Shown here in pieces: positions 48,381-57,554 of a stretch of 64,000 nucleotides of DNA. Under the pieces are notes generated by a model. It did not search any database and was not told where the DNA came from. It saw only the letters and a list, made by a program, of their open reading frames with translations. The stretch's first letter is position 1. Each line of letters opens with the position of its first letter. The position numbers were made by a program, and so were the translations under genes. This DNA comes from CAWFLT01 sp963816795. Its GTDB lineage: Bacteria; Acidobacteriota; Vicinamibacteria; Vicinamibacterales; SCN-69-37. The stretch covers positions 186,001-250,000 of the forward strand of contig CAWFLT010000012.1 in the NCBI GenBank assembly GCA_963816795.1. Reading direction: 5' to 3'.

Positions 48381-49249
48381 GCGAGAAAGCGTCCCTTGCG
48401 GAAGGTCGAGAGAATGATCTGCTCGAACGGCGTCTCAGCATCCGCGCGCAGGTAGCCGAGGTTGTAGCGCCCGCAGAAGCGCTCGAGCTCCTCGGCGTGC
48501 TTCTGCCACGCGGCGCCGTAGGCCTCCGCCAGCGCGGGGGTCACTTCCACGTCGCGAAGCTCACCGGTCTCGGCATCGACGAATCGCACTTCGCCGAGCG
48601 AGCCGGGATCGCGATCCGACTGCGAGGCGATGTGAACGACGAACACGTCGTGGCCCATCGACGCCAACAGCTTCAAGCCGTTCTCGAAGCCGTTCGGATC
48701 GAGAAAATCGGAGACGACGACCGCGAGTCCGCTCTGGCGCGTCCGCGACGCGAACTGCGTGAAGGCGCCACGGAGGTTCGTGTCGCCGGTCGTCTCCATC
48801 TGCTCGAGCATGTCGAAGACGCGAAAGATCCGGCCCTTGCCGCGGCCCGGCACCGTTTCGTCGTGCAAGCCGGCGCCGAACGGCAGAATCGTCACGCGGT
48901 CCAGATGCGCGAGGCCGATGTAGCAGAGCCCGGCGATGACGCGTCGCGCCTGGTCGAATTTGGCCGGCTCGATCATCGATCGGCTGGCATCGAGAAACAG
49001 GTAGATCGGCAGGTCCTGCTCTTCGTCGAAGAGCCGGAGCAGCAACCGGTTCAGGCGCTGGAAGGCCTTCCAGTCGATGTGGCGGAAGTCGTCGCCGGCC
49101 GAGTACTGGCGGTGGTCGGCGAACTCCAGGCCGCGGCCGCGCTTGCGCGCCAGCCGGTCGGCCCGATTCTGCCCGGCGAACGCGCGCTTCGAGACGACGT
49201 GCAGGTACTCGAGCTTTTTGAGGAAGTCGTCTTCAAATCTCAGCGGCAC
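48377..49249 (-). CDS. DUF58 domain protein
   Basis: The DUF58 signature RKRGRGLEFADHRQYSAGDD followed by FRHIDWKAFQRLNRLLLRLF is complete. A VWA-like fold follows with LPIYLFLDASRSM (MIDAS) and GLAVVVSDFLDPNG. The 290-residue length is normal and there is no membrane helix. DUF58 proteins always go with MoxR ATPases; here moxR is 22 bases upstream and two VWA genes follow. The gene is intact. Confidence 0.93.
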   Translation of the reverse strand: MPLRFEDDFLKKLEYLHVVSKRAFAGQNRADRLARKRGRGLEFADHRQYSAGDDFRHIDWKAFQRLNRLLLRLFDEEQDLPIYLFLDASRSMIEPAKFDQARRVIAGLCYIGLAHLDRVTILPFGAGLHDETVPGRGKGRIFRVFDMLEQMETTGDTNLRGAFTQFASRTRQSGLAVVVSDFLDPNGFENGLKLLASMGHDVFVVHIASQSDRDPGSLGEVRFVDAETGELRDVEVTPALAEAYGAAWQKHAEELERFCGRYNLGYLRADAETPFEQIILSTFRKGRFLA

Positions 49250-49271
49250 AATTCAGCAACCCCGTCGTCCG

Positions 49272-50264
<993 letters not shown>

Positions 50265-50319
50265 CTGACGTTAACGCTCCTGGAATAAACGCGGCGGCGG
50301 CCGGCGATGGCCACGAGCC

Positions 50320-51667
50320 TTACTTCTTGCGCACGAAATATCGCTGCACCTGCGGACGCCGTGCCTCCGGCACGACCGGCGGCGCGTCGGCCCGGCCGGC
50401 TTCGAAGGCACCCGCCGCGACGCGGCTGAAGCCGATCGAGGACTTGCCCTGCTCTGTCTTCCGGCGGATGTCTTCCTTGTCGACGTTCTTGCCTTGCATG
50501 TCGGCCGCCGCTTCGACGAGCTCCTTACGAAGCGCCTGCGCGACCAGCAGCGAATCCACACCCTCCGGCTTGTTGCCGGTGTTATTGCCGCTGCCCGGGC
50601 GCGAGTCGCCGCCCATCATGCCGCCGCCCATCATCATCTTGGCGCCGCCGGCCTCGCTGGCGGATTCGCGGACCATCTGCATCGACATCTGCGCGGCGGC
50701 GGCCTGTTGCGCCGCGGTCTGCGCCTGCGCTTCATCGGACGGCGCGCCCGACTGGCCCTTTTCGCCGGCCTTCTGATCGCTCGGGCTGCCCGGACGGTCG
50801 CTTTCGCCCTCGGCGGACTTCTCGCCCTTCCCCATCCGCTCGGCCATGTCGTCGAGCGCGGCCTTGAGATCGTCGGGCGTGCCGCCTTGGCCCTTCTGGG
50901 CGAGAGACTTGGGATCGAAATCCTTCAGCTTGCCACCTTCGGGTCCGAGCTTGGCATTCTTCATCAGCTCGGCCAGCTTCTTCTGCAGCTCCGGATCCAT
51001 CTTGGCGAGCATCGCCTTCAGCTCTTCAAGCGTGGCGCGCGAGGCCTCGGCGTCGATCTTCCCGGCTGCGACATCGGAGAGGAGGGCCGTCAGTTTCTGT
51101 TCGAGCTCGGCCGCCGTCGGATCGCCGGCCTTGATGGGGGCATCGGCGACGCCGATCGCGCGCGCGAAATAGCGGCCGGGCGAACCAACGCTCAACACGA
51201 CGGCCGCCGCCGCGAGCACAGCGGTCAACGCCCACGACCGGCCGGCTCTGACGGGCGGGTACAGGCCCGTCCAATCGACGCCGCCGGCTCGAGCCGCCGC
51301 GCGATCGATGTGGAATTGCGTCCAGTCGTCACCGGTCCCCTTGCGCTCGAACCAGTGCGCGCTCCGCAGCTCGCCGCGCAAGGCGGCGTCGCGATCGACC
51401 GCTGCGGCGATGGCGTCCGTCGTCTCCCGCCGGCGGCTGCGGATCCAGGTAACGACGGCGAGAATGACGACCAGGCCCCCGAGGAGCGCCAGCGGCACGG
51501 CGGTCGAGATGCGCAGCCAGGCGCGCGAGGACAGCAACGAAGAGCACGGCACCGGCCGCCATCGGCGCGGCGCGCGCCAATCGCCGCATCGCGCGCTGGG
51601 CGCGGCGGCGTTGGTCCGCGAGGGCCACGACCTCGCTCAGGGCACGACGGGAAGTATCGGAGGGCAC
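50320..51667 (-). CDS. Membrane protein with helical and Gly/Met-rich tail, MoxR operon, one frameshift
   Basis: The protein starts MPSDTSRRALSEVVALADQR and has three hydrophobic segments (AAGAVLFVAVLARLAA; VPLALLGGLVVILAVVTWIR; ALTAVLAAAAVVLSVG). A charged helical region follows (ATLEELKAMLAKMDPELQKK and DLKAALDDMAERMGKGEKSA), then a low-complexity GGAKMMMGGGMMGGDSRPGS stretch. The end is RYFVRKK. The frame breaks near 51535 in a GC run; removing one base gives 448 residues. It resembles the DUF4175-like members found in some MoxR clusters, but I am not sure of the family. It lies between the NYN gene (11 bases) and moxR. Confidence 0.65.
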
Positions 51668-51678
51668 CGTGAACTGGC

Positions 51679-53238
51679 TTAAACGATACTCGAAATTCGG
51701 CCCCTTTGTCGTCGGGACAGGGACGAATCCTGGGACTGTCGGGCCGGGAGGCGCAGTCGGCGGCCTGAGGGCTTCCGGCGGCGGCTTCGTGCCGGCGGAC
51801 GCGGCGCGGCCTGGCGCTGCGGGGTGTGCGCGGCCGCACGCTGCGACGCGCCGGTCACGCGCGGGCGCCGGCGCCGGCCGCGTGCCAGCGGAGGTTCCGT
51901 CGAGACATTGCCGTTGATCTCGACATCGATGGGCTCGGTCTCGTTTCCCGCCGCCTCCGCCTGGGTCTCGACGACGGCTGCCTCACCAAGCACCGGAACT
52001 TCGACGACCTCGGGCGAGTCGACGGTCACTGGCTCCTCGTCTTGCGCCGGCGCAGTGACGTCAGCTGCCGGTTGAGGCTCCGCGAGGCTCCCTTGGAACA
52101 CGCGAATCACTCCCTGTCGATCGCGGTCCACGCGGACGAGCCCGTCTTTGTGCGCCGCGCGCAGCAGGTCCACCAGGTTGGCAAATCCGTAGGCACGCTC
52201 GTCGAACGACGGACTCGTCTGGCGGATGATCTGTTTGACGTTGCGCAGGTAGAGCGGCCAGCGACGGACCTGTCCTGAGAGGAGCACGCGTCTCAGCTCA
52301 CGAACACCATCCGCGGCGGTGCCGGTGACCGCGGGCGCAGGCGACTGTGACGGGCGGCCGTTGCCTGGCGCGTCCAGCGGGCTCGGGCGCAGCGGCCACC
52401 GGCCGCAGCCTCGGCGGCGGACGGCTCGCATGTCTTCCAACGGCGCGCCGGCATCGGCCGAGCCGCCGACGCCATCGGCCGGCGCAACCAGCCAGCCGCC
52501 GCGCCCCTGACTGACCCGCAGCACACCGGCCTTCTCGAGCTTCTGCACGAAGTCCCGGAACGAGCCGGCGCCGTAACTCCGCTCAGAGAACGTCGAGTCC
52601 AGCTGCAGCAGGGTGCTCTTGAGCAGGCCGAGTTGCGGCGAGACCTCGCGTTCGCTCAGGACCTTGAGCGCGCGGGTCACGAGCGGCACCGCCTGTTCGA
52701 CCGGCACCCGGTCGACGCGCACGTCGCGGCCCGTCGTCCGGCGCGGCCCACCCGAGGCCGCACTCGCGCCCATCAGGTTCTCGTAGGCGATGAACTCGTG
52801 GCAATTGCGTTGGAGGATGCCGCTCGTGAACTGCCGGCCGCCGACAATGAAGACCTTCTTGTCGTACTGCTTCAGTTTCTCGACCAGGCTGATGAAGTCG
52901 CTGTCGCCGCCGACGATCACGAAGGCGTTGATGTGTGGATGGGTGAACGCCATCTCGAGCGCGTCGAGCGCGAGGTTGATGTCGGCGCCATTCTTGTCGC
53001 CCCCCGGGGTGAGATTGCGCTGCACCATCCGGATGGCGTGCTGGGTCAGGGCGCGGCTGTAGCCGCCGGCGCGCTGCCAGTCGCTGTAGGCGGTCTTCGA
53101 CACCACTTCGCCGCGCTCTTTGAGGGCTTCGAGGACGACCCCGGCGTCGAACGAGCCGCCCAGGGTGTTTTTGACGCCAATCTCGATGTTGTCGAAGTCG
53201 ATGAAAACGGCAATACGAAGTCGATCTGATTCAGGCAC
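51679..53238 (-). CDS. NYN/PIN-like nuclease with two LOTUS (OST-HTH) domains
   Basis: The N-terminal NYN domain has AVFIDFDNIEIGVKNT, GADINLALDALEMAF and FVIVGGDSDFISLVEKLKQY, the LabA/MARF1-type acidic active site, so a ribonuclease role is likely. Two OST-HTH/LOTUS domains follow, one around residues 170-255 (LLKSTLLQLDSTFSERSYGA, FRDFVQKLEKAGVLRVSQGR) and one around 310-390 (IIRQTSPSFDERAYGFANLV, LLRAAHKDGLVRV), and may bind RNA. An acidic segment then a basic Arg-rich tail end the 519-residue protein. The linker near residue 260-300 and the tail are arginine-rich enough that hidden paired frameshifts are possible. Confidence 0.88.
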   Translation of the reverse strand: MPESDRLRIAVFIDFDNIEIGVKNTLGGSFDAGVVLEALKERGEVVSKTAYSDWQRAGGYSRALTQHAIRMVQRNLTPGGDKNGADINLALDALEMAFTHPHINAFVIVGGDSDFISLVEKLKQYDKKVFIVGGRQFTSGILQRNCHEFIAYENLMGASAASGGPRRTTGRDVRVDRVPVEQAVPLVTRALKVLSEREVSPQLGLLKSTLLQLDSTFSERSYGAGSFRDFVQKLEKAGVLRVSQGRGGWLVAPADGVGGSADAGAPLEDMRAVRRRGCGRWPLRPSPLDAPGNGRPSQSPAPAVTGTAADGVRELRRVLLSGQVRRWPLYLRNVKQIIRQTSPSFDERAYGFANLVDLLRAAHKDGLVRVDRDRQGVIRVFQGSLAEPQPAADVTAPAQDEEPVTVDSPEVVEVPVLGEAAVVETQAEAAGNETEPIDVEINGNVSTEPPLARGRRRRPRVTGASQRAAAHTPQRQAAPRPPARSRRRKPSGRRLRLPARQSQDSSLSRRQRGRISSIV

Positions 53239-53244
53239 TCACTC

Positions 53245-53372
53245 TAGTGTATGCCAGCGCACAATCGGTAGGGGCAGTCGGGAATCGGCAATGGCACAGG
53301 CAATCGCGAAACCGGTGCGCGGTGCGGGTCCAAATGGCTCGGACCTGCACCTGCATTCCGATCCGCCCTATC
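53245..53372. repeat. Low-complexity GGGAATCGGCAATGG words
   Basis: CAGTCGGGAATCGGCAATGG and CAGGCAATCGCG lie at 53276-53310, and GATTACTTCCGATACCG at 53371-53387. They recall the CAATGG-type inverted repeats elsewhere, but a complete complementary arm is not clear. No other feature is seen in this 136-base gap. Confidence 0.4.
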
Positions 53373-53374
53373 GA

Positions 53375-54142
53375 TTACTTCCGATACCGCACTCTTGATG
53401 CCCTGTTTGCCTGCTCGGGCGTGAGCTTCTGCATCGTCGCCAGGTCATATTCCCAGATGAGCGTGTTGCCGGTCTTGCGGTGCGCGTTGTGCTCGACGAC
53501 CTCGAACGGCGCCGTGATCTTGAACGCCACGCGCAGACCTTTGAACAGCGCTTCCATCTGCTTCATCATCTCGGCGTCGGGAGCGCGGCGCCCCGGACCG
53601 GGCGCGTCGGAGGTCGGATTCTCGACCGGGCACGGTGACGAGGATGGTCTTGCCTTCATCGATGATCTGAAGATTCTCGAACGGCGTCTCGGCCGGGTTC
53701 GGCGCCGCCAGGACCGCCGTCCTTGTTGGGCAGCGAGATCTGCGCGAGCTTCGACGCGTGGTCGAAGCCGAACGTCGCCTGCCCCGTCATCTTCAGGCCG
53801 TCGCCCTGAAAATTGGCGTCGACGAGCGTGACGCCCTTGCGGCAGCTTGCTGGCAATCTCCTTCTTCTCTTTTTCGAAGTCGGTCGGCCCCGCCCATCGA
53901 TCCGGCGACATCAGCTCCTTGCGGATCTCCGCCAGCTCGGCAGCGGTCGGCGCGCCCTTCTTGCCCGACATTTCGTTTTTCATCTGCGCCATGAAGCGGA
54001 CGAGCGGCTCCATGTCGACCTTCATCGAAAAACCGGCCTGACCGGACAGATTTCGCTCGAGCGTGATCGACTGCTCGATGTCGAAACAGCCGGTCACCAG
54101 GAATGCAGAACCACAGAGCAACGCCGCGGCAAACTTCCTCAT
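53375..54142 (-). CDS. Lipoprotein of unknown function, three frameshifts
   Basis: ATG 54142 begins MRKFAAALLCGSAFLVTGCF, a clear lipoprotein signal with Cys19. The mature part starts DIEQSITLERNLSGQAGFSM, then VDMEPLVRFMAQMKNEMSGK and GVTLVDANFQGDGLKMTGQA. The end is FKITAPFEVVEHNAHRKTGN, TLIWEYDLATMQKLTPEQAN, RASRVRYRK. Frame changes near 53842, 53700 and 53632 fit three extra bases, leaving 254 residues. I do not recognise the family, though the beta-rich pattern is like periplasmic LppX/DUF-type lipoproteins. The TlpA-type gene lies 35 bases upstream. Confidence 0.75.
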   Translation of the reverse strand: MRKFAAALLCGSAFLVTGCFDIEQSITLERNLSGQAGFSMKVDMEPLVRFMAQMKNEMSGKKGAPTAAELAEIRKELMSPDRWAGPTDFEKEKKEIASKLPQGRHARRRQFSGRRPEDDGAGDVRLRPRVEARADLAAQQGRRSWRRRTRPRRRSRIFRSSMKARPSSSPCPVENPTSDAPGPGRRAPDAEMMKQMEALFKGLRVAFKITAPFEVVEHNAHRKTGNTLIWEYDLATMQKLTPEQANRASRVRYRK

Positions 54143-54177
54143 GAGCAGGACCTCTCTCCTATGCCATCTGCTGATTC

Positions 54178-54747
54178 TCAGAACGATCCGCCGGACGCCG
54201 CGATGAGGGCCTGGATCTCGCGTTCGACGTGCGCCGGATCGATCTCGCCGACATGCGTGGAAACGACTCGTCCGCCGCGATCGATGAGCCACGTTGTCGG
54301 CAACGCCAGGACCTGGCCGGTGACCGCGTCGATCTCCGCGGTCGTCTGAACGATGGGATAGTTCACGCGCAGGCTGCGATTGAACGCCCGCACGACGTCG
54401 ATCGAAACCGCGTCCTGCAACAGCCCGACGACGACGAGATCGGCCCGGTATTTCTCCTGCAGCGCGGCGATCGCCGGAATCTCTTTGCGGCACGGCAGAC
54501 ACCATGTCGCCCAGAAGTTCAGCAGAGCGACTTTGCCGCGCCAGGCCGACGAGGAGACGTCGCGACCGTCGATATCTTTGGCGGCAAACGGGGGCAACGG
54601 ATACGGCTCAGCGAGAAACTGAACCGGACGCGGCGCTGCCCGTCCGTCGGGGGCGGCCGGCCGGCGAGCGTAGCGCGTGGCGGTGTCGGCCGCGGCGAGC
54701 AGGACCAGACACGCGACCGGCATCCAGACCCGCGCGGAGAACCTCAT
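54178..54747 (-). CDS. TlpA-like thioredoxin-fold protein
   Basis: An N-terminal membrane anchor or signal (WMPVACLVLLAAADT) is followed by a TlpA/ResA thioredoxin domain: PLPPFAAKDIDGRDVSSSAW, VALLNFWATWCLPCRKEIPA with the redox CLPC, LVVVGLLQDAV, and the cis-Pro segment ALPTTWLIDRGGRVV. The length is 189 residues. It is the second TlpA-type gene in the window, with only fold-level similarity to the one at 1750-2301. Its role in disulfide reduction is inferred. Confidence 0.9.
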   Translation of the reverse strand: MRFSARVWMPVACLVLLAAADTATRYARRPAAPDGRAAPRPVQFLAEPYPLPPFAAKDIDGRDVSSSAWRGKVALLNFWATWCLPCRKEIPAIAALQEKYRADLVVVGLLQDAVSIDVVRAFNRSLRVNYPIVQTTAEIDAVTGQVLALPTTWLIDRGGRVVSTHVGEIDPAHVEREIQALIAASGGSF

Positions 54748-54837
54748 TCCGCTATCTTAGAGCCGTTTCCAGTTCGGTTTAGCTGCTGAAACGGCTCTGC
54801 GGTTTGCCGCGTCGCATGCTCGGGGTAACATGCTCGC

Positions 54838-55395
54838 ATGACCGCAGCGGACAGCATCCTCTTCAGTGGCGGCGCTCCTGGCGCCGAGGCCGCGTTCGGC
54901 GAATACGCGCAGGAGTTCGGCGTCGAGGAAGTGAACTTCACGTTCGAGGGCCGCAAAATGGAGCGGACGCGCGGCATGCGCGTGCTCAACCACGAAGAAC
55001 TGGGCGCCGGCGACGTGAGTCTCGAATACGTCTCACGCCTGATGCACCGCCGCTACACGGACGCCGAAACCATCCGCAAGATCCTGCAGACGCTCTGGTA
55101 TCAGGTCAACAACGGCCAGGAGATCTATGTGATTGGCACCGTGCTCGAGGACGGCACGGTCCGCGGCGGAACCGGCTGGGGCGCGGAGTTTGCGAAGCTG
55201 TGCAACAAACCGCTGCACGTGTTCGATCAGGAGAAGAACGCCTGGGAGCGCTGGACGGGCGAAGACTGGCTCGTCTGCGGCGCCGCCGACGCTCCGGTGA
55301 TCACGCACCCGCACTTCACCGGTACTGGCACGCGCACGCTGCACGACAACGGCCGGCAGGCGATTCGCGAACTGTTCAAGAGATCGTTCGCTTGA
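54838..55395 (+). CDS. SLOG-like (LOG/DprA/TIR-associated Rossmann) protein
   Basis: The 185-residue protein begins ILFSGGAPGAEAAFGEYAQE, a Gly-rich nucleotide-binding loop as in SLOG/YspA-like folds. Next come MRVLNHEELGAGDVSLEYVS, a helix ETIRKILQTLWYQVNNGQEI and VIGTVLEDGTVRGGTGWGAE. KLCNKPLHVFDQEKNAWERW and VITHPHFTGTGTRTLHDNGR end it. Such proteins bind nucleotides or nucleotide sugars, but this one's ligand is unknown. It stands alone, divergent from the TlpA-type gene, followed by a long repeat block. The gene is intact. Confidence 0.7.
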   Translation: MTAADSILFSGGAPGAEAAFGEYAQEFGVEEVNFTFEGRKMERTRGMRVLNHEELGAGDVSLEYVSRLMHRRYTDAETIRKILQTLWYQVNNGQEIYVIGTVLEDGTVRGGTGWGAEFAKLCNKPLHVFDQEKNAWERWTGEDWLVCGAADAPVITHPHFTGTGTRTLHDNGRQAIRELFKRSFA

Positions 55396-55399
55396 GCTT

Positions 55400-56057
55400 G
55401 TCTCAGATCAAGAGCTCACACGGAGGACTCGGAGAGGCGCGGAGGACACGGGGCAATACGGACAACCCATGCACGCGGGACAAGATCACACTCTCAACTC
55501 AAGGTAAGACCTCACGCACGCTGGCCAAGAGCCCTCATCTCTCAACACGGAATCGCGTGACACGTTCAAAGAACGAAACTCTTTGATCGCCACGCTCATC
55601 GCAAATCACAGGCCAGTTCTGGTTCCCAGGAAGAGCGACACTTGCAGATTCTGCAACACCCTCTGTGTGGATCGGAGACGGTCAGCGTGCTTCGCTGTGT
55701 TGTATCGAGAGGTGCCAGTTCTTGACCTGCGTGCACGAGGGCTGTTTGCATTAGCCCGCGTCCTCCGTGCCCCCGTATGAGGAGTGTGAGCTTTCGTTCT
55801 GTGGCAGCGTGCGTGAGGCCTTTCGCCTGCATTGCCCCGTGCCCTCCGTGCCGTCCTCCGTGAGCCCCGTGTGCGAGGCGCGAGTTTTTGATTTGCGCAG
55901 CGTGCGTGAAGTTTTGGCGGACGCACTCTTCGTTCTTGCAGCAGCGTGCACGAGGTGTTCGCCCGCTTGCCCCGTGCTCTCCGTGCCAACTCCGTGGCCC
56001 CCGTGTGAGAGGCGCGAGGTTTTTTGCTTTGTGGCAGCGTGCGTTTGAGGTCTTGGA
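55400..56057. repeat. Long RPT-B repeat block (about 650 bases, no gene)
   Basis: It opens with GATCAAGAGCTCACACGGAGG, GGAGAGGCGCGGAGGACACG (55406-55462). About 300 bases follow with several degenerate copies of a longer unit carrying GTGCGTGAGG / GTGCACGAGG and TTGCAG. Then come repeated CCTCCGTGCCCCCGTGTGAG-type words around 55755, 55845 and 55980. The end near 56050 abuts the lpd stop. It resembles the other RPT-B hairpins but several times longer, as if copies had been added in tandem. Confidence 0.75.
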
Positions 56058-57479
56058 CTACTTCCGTTTGGGCCGGTACACGTGCGTGGACTGTCCGAAG
56101 AACACTTCGGCGGCCTCCATCAACGTCTCCGACAACGTCGGATGCGGGTGGATGCTCAGTTTCAAGTCGGTCGCGAGCGCGGCCATCTCGACCGCGAGAA
56201 CGCCCTCGGCGATCAACTCGCCGGCGCCCGACCCGACGACGCCGACGCCGAGGATGCGCTCGGTGTCAGGGTCGATCACGAGCTTGGTGAGGCCGTCGGG
56301 ACGGTCGATCGCGACAGCGCGCCCGAGCGCCGCCCAGGGGAACTTCGCGATCTCGACCTTGCGGCCGATCCTCTGCGCCTCGGTCTCGGTCAGGCCCGCC
56401 CACGCGACTTCGGGGTCGGTGAAGACGACGGCTGGAATCGCCTGCGGCTCGAAGGCGACGTTGTGCCCAAGCGCGGCTTCCACGGCGACGCGCGCCTCAG
56501 CCGACGCCTTGTGCGCCAACATGGGCTCGCCGACGACGTCGCCGATGGCGAAAATGGTGGGCTCCGCCGTCCGACGAGCCGTGTCGACGTCGATGAAGCC
56601 GCGGTCGCGCGTGCGCACACGAGTCTTGTCGAGACCAGGTACGTTCGAGTTCGGCTTGCGGCCAACCGACACGAGTACGCGCTCGAACGTCTGTTCCTTG
56701 TCGGCGTCGGCCAGGTCCTTGCCGTCGATGCGGACCTTGATGCCGTTCTTGACCTCGGACATGTCGACCACACGCGCGTTCAGCAGCACCTTGTGCAGGG
56801 CCTTCTCGAGCCGGCGCCCGAGGAACGTGACGAGGTCGCGATCGGCGCCTGGCAGCAAGCCCGGCGTCATCTCGACGACCGTGACTTTCGTGCCGAGCGC
56901 GGCATACACCGAGCCCAGCTCGAGACCGATGTAGCCGCCGCCGACGACCAGCAGCGACTTCGGAATGTCCGGGAGATCGAGCGCGCCAGTCGAGTCCATG
57001 ACGCGGGGACTGTTGATCGAGAGCCCCGGCACCACCGACGGTGTGGAGCCGGTCGCGATGATGGCGTGATCGAACGAAAGCGCCTCCGTCCCGCCGCCCG
57101 CGAGCTCGATGTTCAGCGTCTTGGCATCGACGAACGACGCGCGGCCCTGGATGTAGCGGACCTTGCGCATCTTGGCGATCTGGCCGACGCCACTCGCCAT
57201 CTTGTTGACGACCTGATTCTTGAACCCGCGCAGCTTCTCGAGATCGATTTTCGGCGCGCCGTAGGTGACGCCCCAGTTCGTGGCGTGATGCGCCTCGCTC
57301 ATCACTTTGGCGACATGGAGCAGCGCCTTCGACGGAATGCAGCCACGATAGAGGCACACGCCGCCGGGATTCGCTTCGAGATCGACGAGCGCGACCTGCA
57401 TCCCGAGGTCTGCCGCGTAGAACGCGGCGGCATACCCCCCCGGACCAGCACCGATGACAACTAATTGGACAGAAGACAT
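56058..57479 (-). CDS. lpdA: Dihydrolipoamide dehydrogenase (E3)
   Basis: E3 reoxidises dihydrolipoamide with NAD+. The FAD-binding start is MSSVQLVVIGAGPGGYAAAF. The redox disulfide is Cys42/Cys47 in GGVCLYRGCIPSKALL. The NAD-binding segment is LLVVGGGYIGLELGSVYAAL, with IFAIGDVVGEPMLAHKA and the catalytic HPHPTLSETLMEAA. The length is 473 residues. The ATG at 57479 is preferred; an upstream in-frame ATG (57542) would add residues encoded only by a repeat. It is the third gene after aceE and aceF. The gene is intact. Confidence 0.96.
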   Translation of the reverse strand: MSSVQLVVIGAGPGGYAAAFYAADLGMQVALVDLEANPGGVCLYRGCIPSKALLHVAKVMSEAHHATNWGVTYGAPKIDLEKLRGFKNQVVNKMASGVGQIAKMRKVRYIQGRASFVDAKTLNIELAGGGTEALSFDHAIIATGSTPSVVPGLSINSPRVMDSTGALDLPDIPKSLLVVGGGYIGLELGSVYAALGTKVTVVEMTPGLLPGADRDLVTFLGRRLEKALHKVLLNARVVDMSEVKNGIKVRIDGKDLADADKEQTFERVLVSVGRKPNSNVPGLDKTRVRTRDRGFIDVDTARRTAEPTIFAIGDVVGEPMLAHKASAEARVAVEAALGHNVAFEPQAIPAVVFTDPEVAWAGLTETEAQRIGRKVEIAKFPWAALGRAVAIDRPDGLTKLVIDPDTERILGVGVVGSGAGELIAEGVLAVEMAALATDLKLSIHPHPTLSETLMEAAEVFFGQSTHVYRPKRK

Positions 57480-57487
57480 AGGCAGTG

Positions 57488-57545
57488 AAGAGCGCTTGGC
57501 AAGTTCGAAGTTAGAAGCCAGAAGTCGAGAAGTCGCTTCCAACTT
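57488..57545. repeat. AGTTCGAAGTTAGAAG / CTTCCAACTTCT repeat
   Basis: CAAGTTCGAAGTTAGAAG, then CCAGAAGTCGAGAAGTC and CTTCCAACTTCT, form an imperfect inverted repeat related to the TTCGAAGTT element at 5745. It fills the gap between aceF and lpdA. Confidence 0.7.
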
Positions 57546-57554
57546 CTCACTTGA

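Noticed and set aside
55400..56057. Possible CRISPR array
   Set aside because: The repeated words are degenerate, vary in spacing, have no unique spacers of constant length, and no cas gene is near.
57480..57542. Upstream start for lpdA adding 21 residues
   Set aside because: The added residues come from a TTCGAAG-type repeat; the flavoprotein homology starts at the ATG at 57479.
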